A stretch of DNA of 8,831 nt from Prevotella sp. CAG:924 (GCA_000431975.1 HF988573.1:1-8831), one strand, 5' to 3'. Positions 1 through 7,042 are shown, counted from the stretch's first letter. A program made the numbers and translations. The notes: a model not told the origin generated them from the letters alone.

Positions 1-381
1 GTGAGGAAAGAGTGCGAGTTGTATATATAATCCCCCAATCAATCGTATTGTATAAAGGTCGGCATAAGAAAATATACTGGCAGGGATGGACACTTATGTT
101 ATATATGTACGTGAAAATGGCCGGACGGGTAATAGTCTTATGAAAAAATGCTTGCACAAATGACATATTATAACAAAATACCCTCTCTTGACTTTTTATT
201 TATAGAAATAAGTGGTCTTTCAGTTTTTATTTGTATCTTTGTCATGTTTAAAAGAAGAATTGTCGACAGAATTCTGTTGTGAGGGTCTTTGTCATGGCAG
301 GATAATGGGCAGTCTTTTATTGCTTGCCCCTTCAGTTTTTAAGAATTTACGGGACATTAATGTTAATTAAAAACTATTGTA
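1..381. other. Gene-free left flank and leader of the outer-membrane protein gene
   Basis: No convincing gene is seen. One plus-strand frame is open from the window edge to a TGA at 141-143 (about 46 codons) and could be the tail of an upstream gene, but its composition is not persuasive. The stretch is AT-rich with many stops on both strands. It holds a promoter candidate at 234-241, an 11-bp direct repeat TCTTTGTCATG at 236-246 and 286-296, and a 12-bp palindrome ACAGAATTCTGT at 266-277. A weak hairpin (GGGCA 307-311 with TGCCC 325-329) is followed by five T at 336-340. Confidence 0.6.
234..241 (+). promoter_or_regulatory. Bacteroidota -7 promoter element for the outer-membrane protein gene
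   Basis: TATCTTTG matches the Bacteroidota primary sigma -7 consensus TAnnTTTG exactly. No clear TTTG -33 box is visible 19-21 bases upstream. If used, transcription would start near 248 and leave a leader of about 134 bases before the ATG at 382, long enough to carry regulatory structure. Confidence 0.5.
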
Positions 382-2502
382 ATGAATACAGGCAAAATCT
401 TAACCGTGCTTGCAGCATCCATGGCCAGCATTTCGATGTATGCTCAGACAGACTCGCTAAAAGTCGACACCACATATACTCTGGGTGAGGTGACCGTCAG
501 GGGAATGCGTGTGATTAACAAGGTCGACCGACAGATACTTCTGCCTACCTCTGCCATGAAAAAACACTCGTCTGACGGATATGATCTATTAAATAAGATG
601 ATGCTCAATGGCATCAAGATTGATCCGGAGAGACAGGCAATAACGTCAATGCGGGGAGGAAGTGTGCAGGTACGCATAAATGATATTAAGGCCAATCAGC
701 AGGACATCACCTCCTTGCGTCCCGATGAGGTGATACGAGTTGAATATATCGACAATCCCGGAGTGAGATATTCTGACGGTACCCTGGACGCTGTCATCAA
801 TTTCGTCGTAAGGAGACGCTATGCCGGATATGTGGGCGGACTGGGTACCATGCAGGCATTCACCACGGGCTTCAACAACAGTAATGCTTATTTTAAGTAC
901 AATTATAAGAAGTCGGAGTTCAGCGTCTATTATAACTTTTATTACCGTGGGTACGATGGTCGTAAGGTCAACAGTGAGAGTTCCTATTTCTTCCCTGACG
1001 GGACAGAGCGCCATCGCAACTATATCGGTTACAACACCGATTTCATGTACACCACCAATGTCGTCCAGTTGGGGTATAATCTGTCCGATCCTGACAAATA
1101 CACCTTGAATGTGACCATGAACTATAACGGGACAAACAATCCTAATTTCGGTGCGAACCAGTTGGCACAGGAGACGTCACGCCCCGATCTGTATCTTTTT
1201 AATAAGAAATCAAGCAAGACCTATACGCCGTCGCTTGACATCTACTGGTCGCTCCATCTTCCGAAGAACCAGGACATCATGGCGAATGTGGTAGGTACGT
1301 ACATAGGCACCGACTACAGCTATCTGTCACGCAACTATCTTTTCAATCAGTCGCCGGAACAGTCGATGCAGGCCGATCCGGTCAACGATTATAGTTATGC
1401 CACGACCGGACGCAAATACTCTCTGATAAGTGAGGCCATCTATACCAAGAACTTCAAGAAGGTGGCATTCTCGGCAGGAGGCGAATACACGGTCAGCCAT
1501 ACCGACAATGCTTATACAGGCGCGGTAAACACGGATGCCGTGCTGAATTCAGACAATCTTTATCTCTTCGCACAGCTCCAGGGTAAGCTGGGCATATTGA
1601 ACTATCAGGCAGGTCTGGGAGCCAACTATGTGTCCATTCATCAGGGTGACATAGGATTCAACAGATGGACCTTGCGCCCGCAGCTCAGCCTGTCGACGAA
1701 CATAACGGACAATTTGTCGGTGAGATATTCCGGACGTATCAGCCAGCTCACACCTTCGTTGTCGGATCTCAGTGATGTCCGCCAACAGAGCGACGAGCTC
1801 TTTGCCAGCGACGGTAATACGGAGTTGAAGCCTTATGTGGCTTACCGAAACAACCTCACGATAAACTGGAGCTTGCCGATATGCGACTTTCAGTTATATG
1901 GTAATTGGTATTATGCCCCTGATATCATCATGAACTCTTATGTCCCGGAGCAGCAAAGTGACGGCACTTACCTGCTCATCACCCGCCCGGAGAATCAGAA
2001 GAGTTTCAGCCAGAAGTCGGTCACGGCATATCTTACGCTGCATGCCATTAGGGATGTGCTCGATATTTCCCTCTATGGCGATTATTCGCATTATGACAGC
2101 CGGGGCCTTGATTATTCCCACAAGTACGGTGCGTGGGGATGGGGCTCGTCGGCCAATCTTATGCTGGGACGGTGGAATGTCGCTGCCAGCTATTATACCG
2201 CTCCAAAGAGTTATTTCGCCGAGTCAATGACCAAGGGCGAGAATGGTTCAAACTTGAGCGTGGGCTATAGATACAAGGACTTCAAGGTGGGACTTGGCGT
2301 ATTGCTGCTTGGCTATGCCCAGGGCTTTGACTATGTGAGCAAGACGGACAGCAAATATGTCCAGAGCACGTCGCATACATTCATCAAGGACAATGGCAAC
2401 ATGCTCTACTTCACTTTGTCGTACAATTTCAGTCACGGACGTAAGTATGAGACTGAGCGCAAGCAGCTGAGCAATTCGGATAATGACAACGGTATCAGAT
2501 AA
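382..2502 (+). CDS. Outer-membrane beta-barrel protein, TonB-dependent-receptor-like
   Basis: This 706-residue protein is predicted to be exported to the outer membrane. Residues 1-21 form a signal peptide (KILTVLAASMASISMYA), with likely cleavage before Gln22. Residues 34-146 resemble the plug domain of TonB-dependent receptors: LGEVTVRG at 34-41, a QVRIND stretch near 96-101, and EYIDNPGVRYSDG at 121-133 leading into VINFVVRRR. The rest is rich in alternating aromatic and polar residues, as in beta-strands, and ends with MLYFTLSYNFSHGRKY and a short polar tail, typical of the Bacteroidota OMP_b-brl_3 group. The N-terminal carboxypeptidase-regulatory-like domain common in SusC proteins is absent, and no TonB box is evident. 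No SusD-like lipoprotein or other partner is adjacent, so the substrate is unknown. The ATG at 382 is chosen because the signal peptide begins there. It may import a ligand or act as a structural or peptide-binding barrel. Confidence 0.87.
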   Translation: MNTGKILTVLAASMASISMYAQTDSLKVDTTYTLGEVTVRGMRVINKVDRQILLPTSAMKKHSSDGYDLLNKMMLNGIKIDPERQAITSMRGGSVQVRINDIKANQQDITSLRPDEVIRVEYIDNPGVRYSDGTLDAVINFVVRRRYAGYVGGLGTMQAFTTGFNNSNAYFKYNYKKSEFSVYYNFYYRGYDGRKVNSESSYFFPDGTERHRNYIGYNTDFMYTTNVVQLGYNLSDPDKYTLNVTMNYNGTNNPNFGANQLAQETSRPDLYLFNKKSSKTYTPSLDIYWSLHLPKNQDIMANVVGTYIGTDYSYLSRNYLFNQSPEQSMQADPVNDYSYATTGRKYSLISEAIYTKNFKKVAFSAGGEYTVSHTDNAYTGAVNTDAVLNSDNLYLFAQLQGKLGILNYQAGLGANYVSIHQGDIGFNRWTLRPQLSLSTNITDNLSVRYSGRISQLTPSLSDLSDVRQQSDELFASDGNTELKPYVAYRNNLTINWSLPICDFQLYGNWYYAPDIIMNSYVPEQQSDGTYLLITRPENQKSFSQKSVTAYLTLHAIRDVLDISLYGDYSHYDSRGLDYSHKYGAWGWGSSANLMLGRWNVAASYYTAPKSYFAESMTKGENGSNLSVGYRYKDFKVGLGVLLLGYAQGFDYVSKTDSKYVQSTSHTFIKDNGNMLYFTLSYNFSHGRKYETERKQLSNSDNDNGIR

Positions 2503-2510
2503 TCCATGCG

Positions 2511-2568
2511 CGGGCAGTTGAGGCGTGTTGCCGTCTGGGACAGGTAAGGATGGCAGTTGCCCGTTTTT
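2511..2568 (+). terminator. Possible intrinsic terminator after the outer-membrane protein gene
   Basis: CGGGCA at 2511-2516 can pair with TGCCCG at 2558-2563, which is followed directly by TTTTT at 2564-2568. The stem is short and the loop long (41 bases), so the call is tentative, but the T tract and the position just past the stop codon fit. Confidence 0.35.
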
Positions 2569-2580
2569 ATCTTGCAATGA

Positions 2581-2613
2581 GGGAGGCAGGTTACAGAGTG
2601 TAGCCTGCCTCCC
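2581..2613. repeat. Perfect GC-rich inverted repeat (stable hairpin)
   Basis: GGGAGGCAGG at 2581-2590 pairs perfectly with CCTGCCTCCC at 2604-2613. The stem can extend inward by four pairs (one G-U wobble) to a 5-base loop. No T tract follows on the plus strand, so it is not a classical intrinsic terminator. It may protect the 3' end of the upstream mRNA or strengthen termination. Confidence 0.7.
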
Positions 2614-2828
2614 TGCGTGTCAGGGCGGGGGTATGGGGGTAGCTGGCTTTCAGCCTCAACGGGTCATGGCCTTACGGCTGCCTTCGATGGATCAGGACGG
2701 TGTATGGGCAGCACTGCTTTCCAGGAGCGTAATGCTGTTTGTCGTTAGTGTCCGGAGTGCCCCTTTTTCATAGTGCTGAAGAAAAATAAGTTTCCCTTGA
2801 TTTTCTTCCCTTTTTAAATAAAAAACCG

Positions 2829-2836
2829 TAATTTTG
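2829..2836 (+). promoter_or_regulatory. Bacteroidota -7 promoter element for aspS
   Basis: TAATTTTG matches TAnnTTTG exactly. No good -33 box is seen at the expected distance. The predicted start of transcription near 2843 lies downstream of the in-frame ATG at 2834 and 24 bases before the ATG at 2867, which favours 2867 as the aspS start. The element lies within GTAATTTTGC (2828-2837). Confidence 0.65.
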
Positions 2837-2866
2837 CATTTAATATCAAATAAATACGCAATAAGC

Positions 2867-4627
2867 ATGTATAGAACGAACACGTGTGGAGAGCTGACAC
2901 TCGCCAATGTGGGTCAGGAAGTGACTTTGGCCGGCTGGGTGCAGCGCTCAAGAAAGATGGGCGGCATGACGTTTGTCGACTTGCGCGACCGTTATGGCAT
3001 CACGCAATTGGTTTTCAATGAGAGTGATAATGCTGAACTGTGTACCCGGGCCAACCAACTGGGCCGCGAGTATTGCATACAGGTGAAGGGCGTCGTCTCG
3101 GAGCGCCAGAGCAAGAATGCGAAGCTTGCCACGGGCGACATCGAGATCATTGCAAAGGAGCTGACGGTTCTGAGCCCCTCGCTCACTCCTCCTTTCACGA
3201 TCGAGGATAAGACCGATGGTGGTGACGACCTTCGTATGAAGTATCGTTATCTCGATCTTCGTCGTGCGGCTGTACGCAAGAATCTGGAGCTGCGCCACCG
3301 GGTGACGATCCTTATCCGCAACTTCCTCGACTCGAAGAAGTTTATTGAGGTGGAGACGCCTATCCTCATTGGCAGTACGCCGGAAGGCGCTCGCGACTTC
3401 GTGGTTCCCTCCCGCATGAATCCCGGTCAGTTCTATGCCCTTCCCCAGAGCCCTCAGACCTTGAAGCAGCTGTTGATGGTGGCCGGTTTCGACCGTTATT
3501 TCCAGATTGCCAAGTGCTTCCGCGATGAGGATCTTCGTGCCGACCGTCAGCCGGAGTTCACGCAGGTGGATGCAGAGATGTCGTTCGTCGATCAGGACGA
3601 TGTGATCAATCTGTTCGAGGATATGATGCGTCTGCTCTTCAAGGAGATCCGCGGCGTGGATATTCCTAAGATGCAGCAGATGACATGGGCAGAGGCCATG
3701 CGCCGCTTCGGATCGGACAAGCCCGATCTGCGTTTCGGCATGGAGTTCGTAGAGCTGAAGGACACCTTCAATGGCCGTGGAGATTTCTCTGTATTCAACG
3801 AGGCTAAATATATTGGCGGTATCTGCGTGCCGGGTTGCGCTGACTACACGCGCAAGCAGCTCAATGAGCTGACCGACTTCGTGAAGAGACCTCAGGTAGG
3901 CGCCAAGGGACTGGTCTACATTAAGTACAATGCAGACGGCACGGTGAAGAGCTCTATTGACAAGTTCTACACCGCAGACGATTTCGCTGAGGTGAAGCGT
4001 GTGATGGGTGCGAAGGACGGTGACCTCGTACTTATCCTCAGTGGCGACAATGCCAACAAGACGCGTGTACAGCTCTGCTCTCTCCGTCTGGAGATGGGCG
4101 ACCGTCTGGGCTTGCGCGACAAGAATGTGTTCAAGTGTCTGTGGATCATCGACTTCCCGTTGTTCGAGTGGAGCGATGAGGAGCAGCGCCTCATGTCGAC
4201 ACACCATCCGTTCACCATGCCTAATCCTGATGACATTCCCTTGCTCGACACGCATCCCGAGCAGGTACGTGCCAAGGCTTACGACTTTGTCTGCAACGGC
4301 ATCGAGGTCGGTGGCGGCTCCCTGCGTATCCACGACACGCAGTTGCAGGAAAAGATGTTCCAGGTGCTCGGCTTTACGCCTGAGCGTGCGGAGGCTCAGT
4401 TCGGCTTCCTGATGAATGCGTTCAAGTACGGCGCACCTCCCCACGCTGGTCTGGCATTCGGCCTCGACCGTATGGTGAGCATCTTTGCAGGTCTAGACAG
4501 CATCCGCGACTGCATCGCCTTCCCGAAGAACAATTCGGGCCGCGACGTGATGCTCGAGGCTCCTTCAGAGCTGGAGCCCAAGCAGCTGGACGAGTTGCAG
4601 TTGAAAGTAGACTTGAAGAAAGACTAA
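2867..4627 (+). CDS. aspS: Aspartyl-tRNA synthetase
   Basis: Charges tRNA-Asp with aspartate using ATP, in the cytoplasm. From ATG 2867 the protein is 586 residues, the usual bacterial length. An N-terminal OB-fold anticodon-binding domain covers about 1-105 (GWVQRSRKMGGMTFVDLRDR). The linker has YRYLDLRR at 126-133. The class II catalytic core shows motif 1 with the conserved Pro (FIEVETP, 159-165), motif 2 FRDEDLRADRQPEF at 218-231, and motif 3 GLAFGLDRM at 528-536 with Arg535. The bacterial-type GAD insertion lies between motifs 2 and 3. Met31 and Lys83 align with Leu30 and Lys81 of the E. coli enzyme. In non-discriminating enzymes the first is typically His and the second Gly, so this looks like a discriminating, Asp-specific enzyme (inference). 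An in-frame ATG at 2834 would add 11 residues but lies inside the promoter. A strong terminator follows. Confidence 0.99.
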   Translation: MYRTNTCGELTLANVGQEVTLAGWVQRSRKMGGMTFVDLRDRYGITQLVFNESDNAELCTRANQLGREYCIQVKGVVSERQSKNAKLATGDIEIIAKELTVLSPSLTPPFTIEDKTDGGDDLRMKYRYLDLRRAAVRKNLELRHRVTILIRNFLDSKKFIEVETPILIGSTPEGARDFVVPSRMNPGQFYALPQSPQTLKQLLMVAGFDRYFQIAKCFRDEDLRADRQPEFTQVDAEMSFVDQDDVINLFEDMMRLLFKEIRGVDIPKMQQMTWAEAMRRFGSDKPDLRFGMEFVELKDTFNGRGDFSVFNEAKYIGGICVPGCADYTRKQLNELTDFVKRPQVGAKGLVYIKYNADGTVKSSIDKFYTADDFAEVKRVMGAKDGDLVLILSGDNANKTRVQLCSLRLEMGDRLGLRDKNVFKCLWIIDFPLFEWSDEEQRLMSTHHPFTMPNPDDIPLLDTHPEQVRAKAYDFVCNGIEVGGGSLRIHDTQLQEKMFQVLGFTPERAEAQFGFLMNAFKYGAPPHAGLAFGLDRMVSIFAGLDSIRDCIAFPKNNSGRDVMLEAPSELEPKQLDELQLKVDLKKD

Positions 4628-4657
4628 GAGCTCGCTCTTGGATCAGAAGAAGACAAA

Positions 4658-4683
4658 CGGCCTTTTGTAATGAATGAAGGCCG
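4658..4683 (+). repeat. Hairpin in the aspS 3' region, upstream of the main terminator
   Basis: CGGCCTT at 4658-4664 pairs perfectly with AAGGCCG at 4677-4683 around a 12-base loop. A smaller stem AAGAG/CTCTT (4626-4630 and 4635-4639) precedes it and starts within the aspS stop codon. Only TT is built into the stem and no T tract follows, so this is more likely an mRNA 3'-end structure than the termination point. Confidence 0.6.
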
Positions 4684-4693
4684 GTCGGATAGG

Positions 4694-4733
4694 AAGGCGG
4701 TCACCTGGCTTTGTTATAGGTGACCGCCTTTTC
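4694..4733 (+). terminator. Intrinsic terminator of aspS
   Basis: AAGGCGGTCACCT (4694-4706) and AGGTGACCGCCTT (4718-4730) form a perfect 13-bp stem with an 11-base loop, running into TTTTC. This is a strong factor-independent terminator that separates aspS from the next gene. Confidence 0.9.
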
Positions 4734-4934
4734 TATGCTATTCATGATAGTGCGTAAGCGGAAATACGGTGTAGCTTGCATATTGTCAGTCGTGCTATAT
4801 AATAAGGTTAAAATATGGCCCGATAATGTTGTTTTTTGTTGATATAAATCAAGAAATTGTTCGCAAGGGTTTTAAACCGGGGAAAAAGAAGGGAAAATGC
4901 GGAATAAAGTTGAGAAGAAATCAAAAATATATCG

Positions 4935-4942
4935 TATATTTG
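4935..4942 (+). promoter_or_regulatory. Bacteroidota -7 promoter element for the winged-helix gene
   Basis: TATATTTG matches TAnnTTTG exactly. GTTG at 4909-4912, 22 bases upstream, could serve as a degenerate -33 box. Predicted initiation near 4948 gives a leader of about 53 bases to the ATG at 5001. The element lies within GTATATTTGC (4934-4943). Confidence 0.65.
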
Positions 4943-5000
4943 CAAGCATAAAGGTCAAAAAAACATTAAATGTAGCTTGACCGATAATTGTATAAACATT

Positions 5001-5276
5001 ATGGTAGAAAAGAAAGCAAAGGCTGTAAGAGCCACAAGAAAAACAACAACAGTGAAGGCAGCCACTAAGCCGGCAGCCATTTTCGTGGATGCTGACAATG
5101 CAGGATTCCGTGCAGGTGATGTCTATCAGGCACTTTCTGCAGCTGGCACTTCTCTCTCTGTAGAGGAGTTGGAGAAGGCTACAGGAAAGACCGAGGTTGA
5201 GGTTCTCCTCGGCATTGGCTGGCTTCTGAAAGAGGGTAAGGTAAAGGGTGACGCCGGTAAGGTAGTCCTCGCCTAA
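5001..5276 (+). CDS. Small winged helix-turn-helix protein (DUF2582-type)
   Basis: A 91-residue protein. Residues 1-25 are a basic, Lys/Thr/Ala-rich extension (KAKAVRATRKTTTVKAATK), probably flexible and able to contact nucleic acid. Residues about 35-82 look like a compact winged-helix domain (AGDVYQALSAAG, then SVEELEKATGKTEVEVLLGI and GWLLKEGKVKGD), matching the DUF2582 family common in Bacteroidota. The spacing resembles helix 1, recognition-type helix pair, then wing. The function of the family is not established, so a DNA-binding role is inferred from the fold. An upstream in-frame TTG at 4977 is less likely than the ATG at 5001 and lies in a leader hairpin. The gene is transcribed alone, with its own -7 element and terminator. 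Its AG-rich start region has no clear Shine-Dalgarno sequence, as is usual in this phylum. Confidence 0.9.
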   Translation: MVEKKAKAVRATRKTTTVKAATKPAAIFVDADNAGFRAGDVYQALSAAGTSLSVEELEKATGKTEVEVLLGIGWLLKEGKVKGDAGKVVLA

Positions 5277-5294
5277 ATTCCGCTTTTCACATCG

Positions 5295-5347
5295 ATACCG
5301 CAACGCTATGTCCTTGGGATGTAGTCTGTTGCGGTATTTGTGTTTTT
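5295..5347 (+). terminator. Intrinsic terminator of the winged-helix gene
   Basis: ATACCGCAAC (5295-5304) pairs perfectly with GTTGCGGTAT (5328-5337), with a 23-base loop, followed by the T-rich run TTGTGTTTTT. It sits 18 bases past the stop of the winged-helix gene. Its loop contains the first possible ATG (5308) of the next gene. Confidence 0.75.
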
Positions 5348-5721
5348 ATGCAGTTCCGGTACTTAACTTAGAAGCAATATTGACCTTTAGCGATGATATA
5401 CTTCGTGTATTGATAGAGGCAGGCGAGAAAGGACTTCGCTTGCAGAAGATCGTATTGCATGTGTATAATTGTCACAATAGTCTGTTTGAGTCCGTACCTT
5501 TGGAGGAAGTGCGAAAAGGCGTAGTCTCCTATCTCCGTCATCATTGCCGGCATTCTGACGATCTCATCGAAAAGACGAACAGGGGCGTGTATAAGATCAA
5601 TGTCCGTTCCTCATTCTGGCGTCAGTTGCGTATACAGTTTGATACGCAGACCGACGGACAAAACGATGAAACTGTAAAGAGAATGTCTGAGGACAAAGGT
5701 CCCACTTTGTTCAGTTTATAG
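5308..5721 (+). CDS. Conserved hypothetical protein, helix-turn-helix-like
   Basis: The longest reading, from ATG 5308, is 137 residues. The convincing part begins near residue 25 (LTFSDDILRVLIEAGEKGLRLQKIVLHVYN in two helices), continues through a variable central helix (EEVRKGVVSYLRHH) and ends with a wing-like EKTNRGVYKIN. This order suggests a small winged-helix domain at about 27-100, followed by a polar tail. No catalytic residues are evident. The first 24 residues (CSLLRYLCFYAVPVLNLEA) look like translated noncoding sequence, because ATG 5308 lies in the loop of the preceding terminator. A TTG at 5380, directly before TFSDD, is a more natural start and would give 113 residues. An out-of-frame mini-frame (ATG 5348, seven codons, TAG 5369-5371) lies just before it. 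The gene ends by overlapping the convergent acyltransferase gene by 6 bases. A role as a DNA-binding regulator is possible but inferred. Confidence 0.75.
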   Translation: MSLGCSLLRYLCFYAVPVLNLEAILTFSDDILRVLIEAGEKGLRLQKIVLHVYNCHNSLFESVPLEEVRKGVVSYLRHHCRHSDDLIEKTNRGVYKINVRSSFWRQLRIQFDTQTDGQNDETVKRMSEDKGPTLFSL

Positions 5722-6849
5722 CATTTTTTTGTAGCAGCGGCGCCGCTTGAGCGTCTGTGGATTGAGGTGCTTCCATTGCAGCAGCTCTTTTGTATTATCC
5801 TCGAGCTGGGGACCCGTCTCGGCCATGGTATATCCCAACTGATTGAGCGTGGGTATGAGATGTTCGAAGAAGAGGGCGTTCACTCCCTTGTTCTGATAGT
5901 CGGGACGCACGCCGATGAGTAGCAGGTCGACGAGCTGGCTGTGTTTCCATTTGAGTGCCTTGAGAAATTGCCACCATCCGAAGGGGAAGAGCCGTCCATT
6001 GGTGCGTCGCATCGTTTCCGACAGGCTGGTCATGCAGACCGCCACGCCGATAAGCTCGCCTTGCTGGTTTTCCACGATGGGGACGAGGCGCAGGTCGATG
6101 AGCGGCAGATAGAGCTTTACGAAACCGGCGGCTTGCTCGGCGTCGATCTCCGTAAATCCGAAGAGGGGGGCATAGGCTTCGTTAAAGAGCCTGAAGATCT
6201 TCTCGCCGTAGCCGCGGTGACGGATGTCATGGGCCGTGACCGTGCGGATGGTGAGATGGAAACGGTCTTTTACCAACCGGCTGACGCGTGTATAGCGGTC
6301 GGGGATATGCGGGGGCACCTGCATGCGCACCTGTATCCAGTCTGCGGCTTTCTCATAGCCGAGGTGGTCCAGGTGGGTGGGGTAGTAGGGATAGTTATAG
6401 AGCGTGTTGACAGATCCCATGATATGGAAGTCGCTCAGGAGAATGCCTTCCTTGTCGAAGTCGGTAAAGCCCATGGGACCGATGAGCTCTGTCATGCCCT
6501 TTGACCGGCTCCAATCTTCGGCAGCCTTCAGAAGGGCGGAGGAGACGGCCTCGTTGTCGATGAAATCGAAGAGCATGAAGCGGGCCTGCCTCACATGCCA
6601 CCGCTCGTTGGTGCGGGTGTTGTAGAAGACGGCGATACGGCCGGCCACCTTGCCGTTCCTGATAGCCAGGAAGGGCTGCACCTCGGAGGTCTTCAGGGCA
6701 GGGTTCTTCTTGGGATTGAACTGATCCCATAGATCGCTCTCAAAATCGGGCACGTAGAAGGGACAGCCGGCATAGAGATGAAGTCCGAAGCGGATAAAGA
6801 CCTTCATCTCTGCTTTTGTCTTGGGGGTTATGATCTGTATGTCGTTCAT
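5716..6849 (-). CDS. GNAT-family N-acetyltransferase-like protein
   Basis: A 377-residue cytoplasmic protein. The C-terminal part carries a GNAT motif A: a hydrophobic strand followed by VRPDYQNKGV at 314-323, the pyrophosphate-binding loop that holds acyl-CoA (Q-x-K-G variant). Downstream, ETGPQLEDN at 344-352 is characteristic of the large two-domain relatives called GNAT-like or YghO-like. The N-terminal half (FIRFGLHLYAGCPFYVPDFESDLW, then a strand-rich GKVAGRIAVFYN at about 67-78) resembles a degenerate first GNAT domain, so the protein may be a tandem acyltransferase. Length is normal for that group. The substrate is unknown; an amino-acid or lipid-linked acceptor is possible but unsupported. 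ATG 6849 is preceded by an AAAGATG context with no strong Shine-Dalgarno sequence. Its stop codon (TAA, plus strand 5716-5718) lies next to the TAG of the opposing gene. Confidence 0.88.
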   Translation of the reverse strand: MNDIQIITPKTKAEMKVFIRFGLHLYAGCPFYVPDFESDLWDQFNPKKNPALKTSEVQPFLAIRNGKVAGRIAVFYNTRTNERWHVRQARFMLFDFIDNEAVSSALLKAAEDWSRSKGMTELIGPMGFTDFDKEGILLSDFHIMGSVNTLYNYPYYPTHLDHLGYEKAADWIQVRMQVPPHIPDRYTRVSRLVKDRFHLTIRTVTAHDIRHRGYGEKIFRLFNEAYAPLFGFTEIDAEQAAGFVKLYLPLIDLRLVPIVENQQGELIGVAVCMTSLSETMRRTNGRLFPFGWWQFLKALKWKHSQLVDLLLIGVRPDYQNKGVNALFFEHLIPTLNQLGYTMAETGPQLEDNTKELLQWKHLNPQTLKRRRCYKKML

Positions 6850-6938
6850 CTTTAGCGGATAAGAATAGAGTATAGACAGAAGGGCAACAATAATGCTTCA
6901 TTTGGCATATTGCCTTCTGCGGTTAAGGGTTTGCAAAG

Positions 6939-6946
6939 CAAAAATA
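6939..6946 (-). promoter_or_regulatory. Bacteroidota -7 promoter element for the acyltransferase gene
   Basis: Read on the minus strand this is TATTTTTG, an exact TAnnTTTG match. TTTC on the minus strand (plus 6966-6969), 19 bases upstream, is a three-of-four -33 match. The predicted leader to ATG 6849 is about 85 bases. The element lies in GTATTTTTGC on the minus strand (plus 6938-6947, read as its complement). Confidence 0.6.
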
Positions 6947-7019
6947 CGAATAAAAAATGATAAAAAGAAATATAAAGGATGGTAAAATGAAGAAATAAGA
7001 ATGTTTGGAGGGCAGAATC

Positions 7020-7042
7020 ATCCTGCCGGTGGGCAGGATTTT
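7020..7042 (+). repeat. Perfect short hairpin followed by four T
   Basis: ATCCTGCC (7020-7027) and GGCAGGAT (7032-7039) form a perfect 8-bp stem with a GGTG loop, followed by TTTT ending at 7042 on the plus strand. It resembles a weak plus-strand terminator, yet no plus-strand gene lies upstream. It might equally stop minus-strand transcripts or be a binding site. Confidence 0.5.

Larger units (their letters stand above)
2503..2866. other. Intergenic gap between the barrel protein and aspS
   Basis: This 364-base gap has no supported gene. It contains a candidate terminator for the upstream gene at 2511-2568, a very stable GC-rich hairpin at 2581-2613, and the aspS promoter near its right end. 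The middle (about 2614-2780) is GC-rich with no recognised feature. Short open frames there have no protein-like character. Confidence 0.6.
4628..5000. other. Intergenic gap between aspS and the winged-helix gene
   Basis: This 373-base gap has no supported gene. It holds three successive hairpins just after aspS (4626-4639, 4658-4683 and 4694-4730), an AT-rich stretch with nothing recognised (about 4735-4920), and the promoter and short leader of the next gene. Confidence 0.65.

Noticed and set aside
2834..2866. Upstream in-frame ATG extending AspRS by 11 residues
   Set aside because: It overlaps the -7 element, so it would lie outside the predicted transcript, and the family N-terminus begins at the ATG at 2867.
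2948..4444. 498-residue minus-strand open frame opposite aspS
   Set aside because: It lies entirely antisense to a certain housekeeping gene, arises from strong codon bias of aspS, and its translation has no recognisable motifs.
4770..4979. Nine-base repeat TGTAGCTTG at 4770-4778 and 4971-4979
   Set aside because: Too short and isolated to exceed chance, with no related neighbouring sequence.
4872..5303. 143-residue minus-strand frame covering the winged-helix gene
   Set aside because: It spans the promoter, leader and terminator of the plus-strand gene, and its cysteine-rich translation looks like antisense.
5941..6504. 187-residue plus-strand open frame opposite the acyltransferase gene
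   Set aside because: Mirror of the real minus-strand gene; its composition follows from that gene's codon bias and it has no convincing start region.
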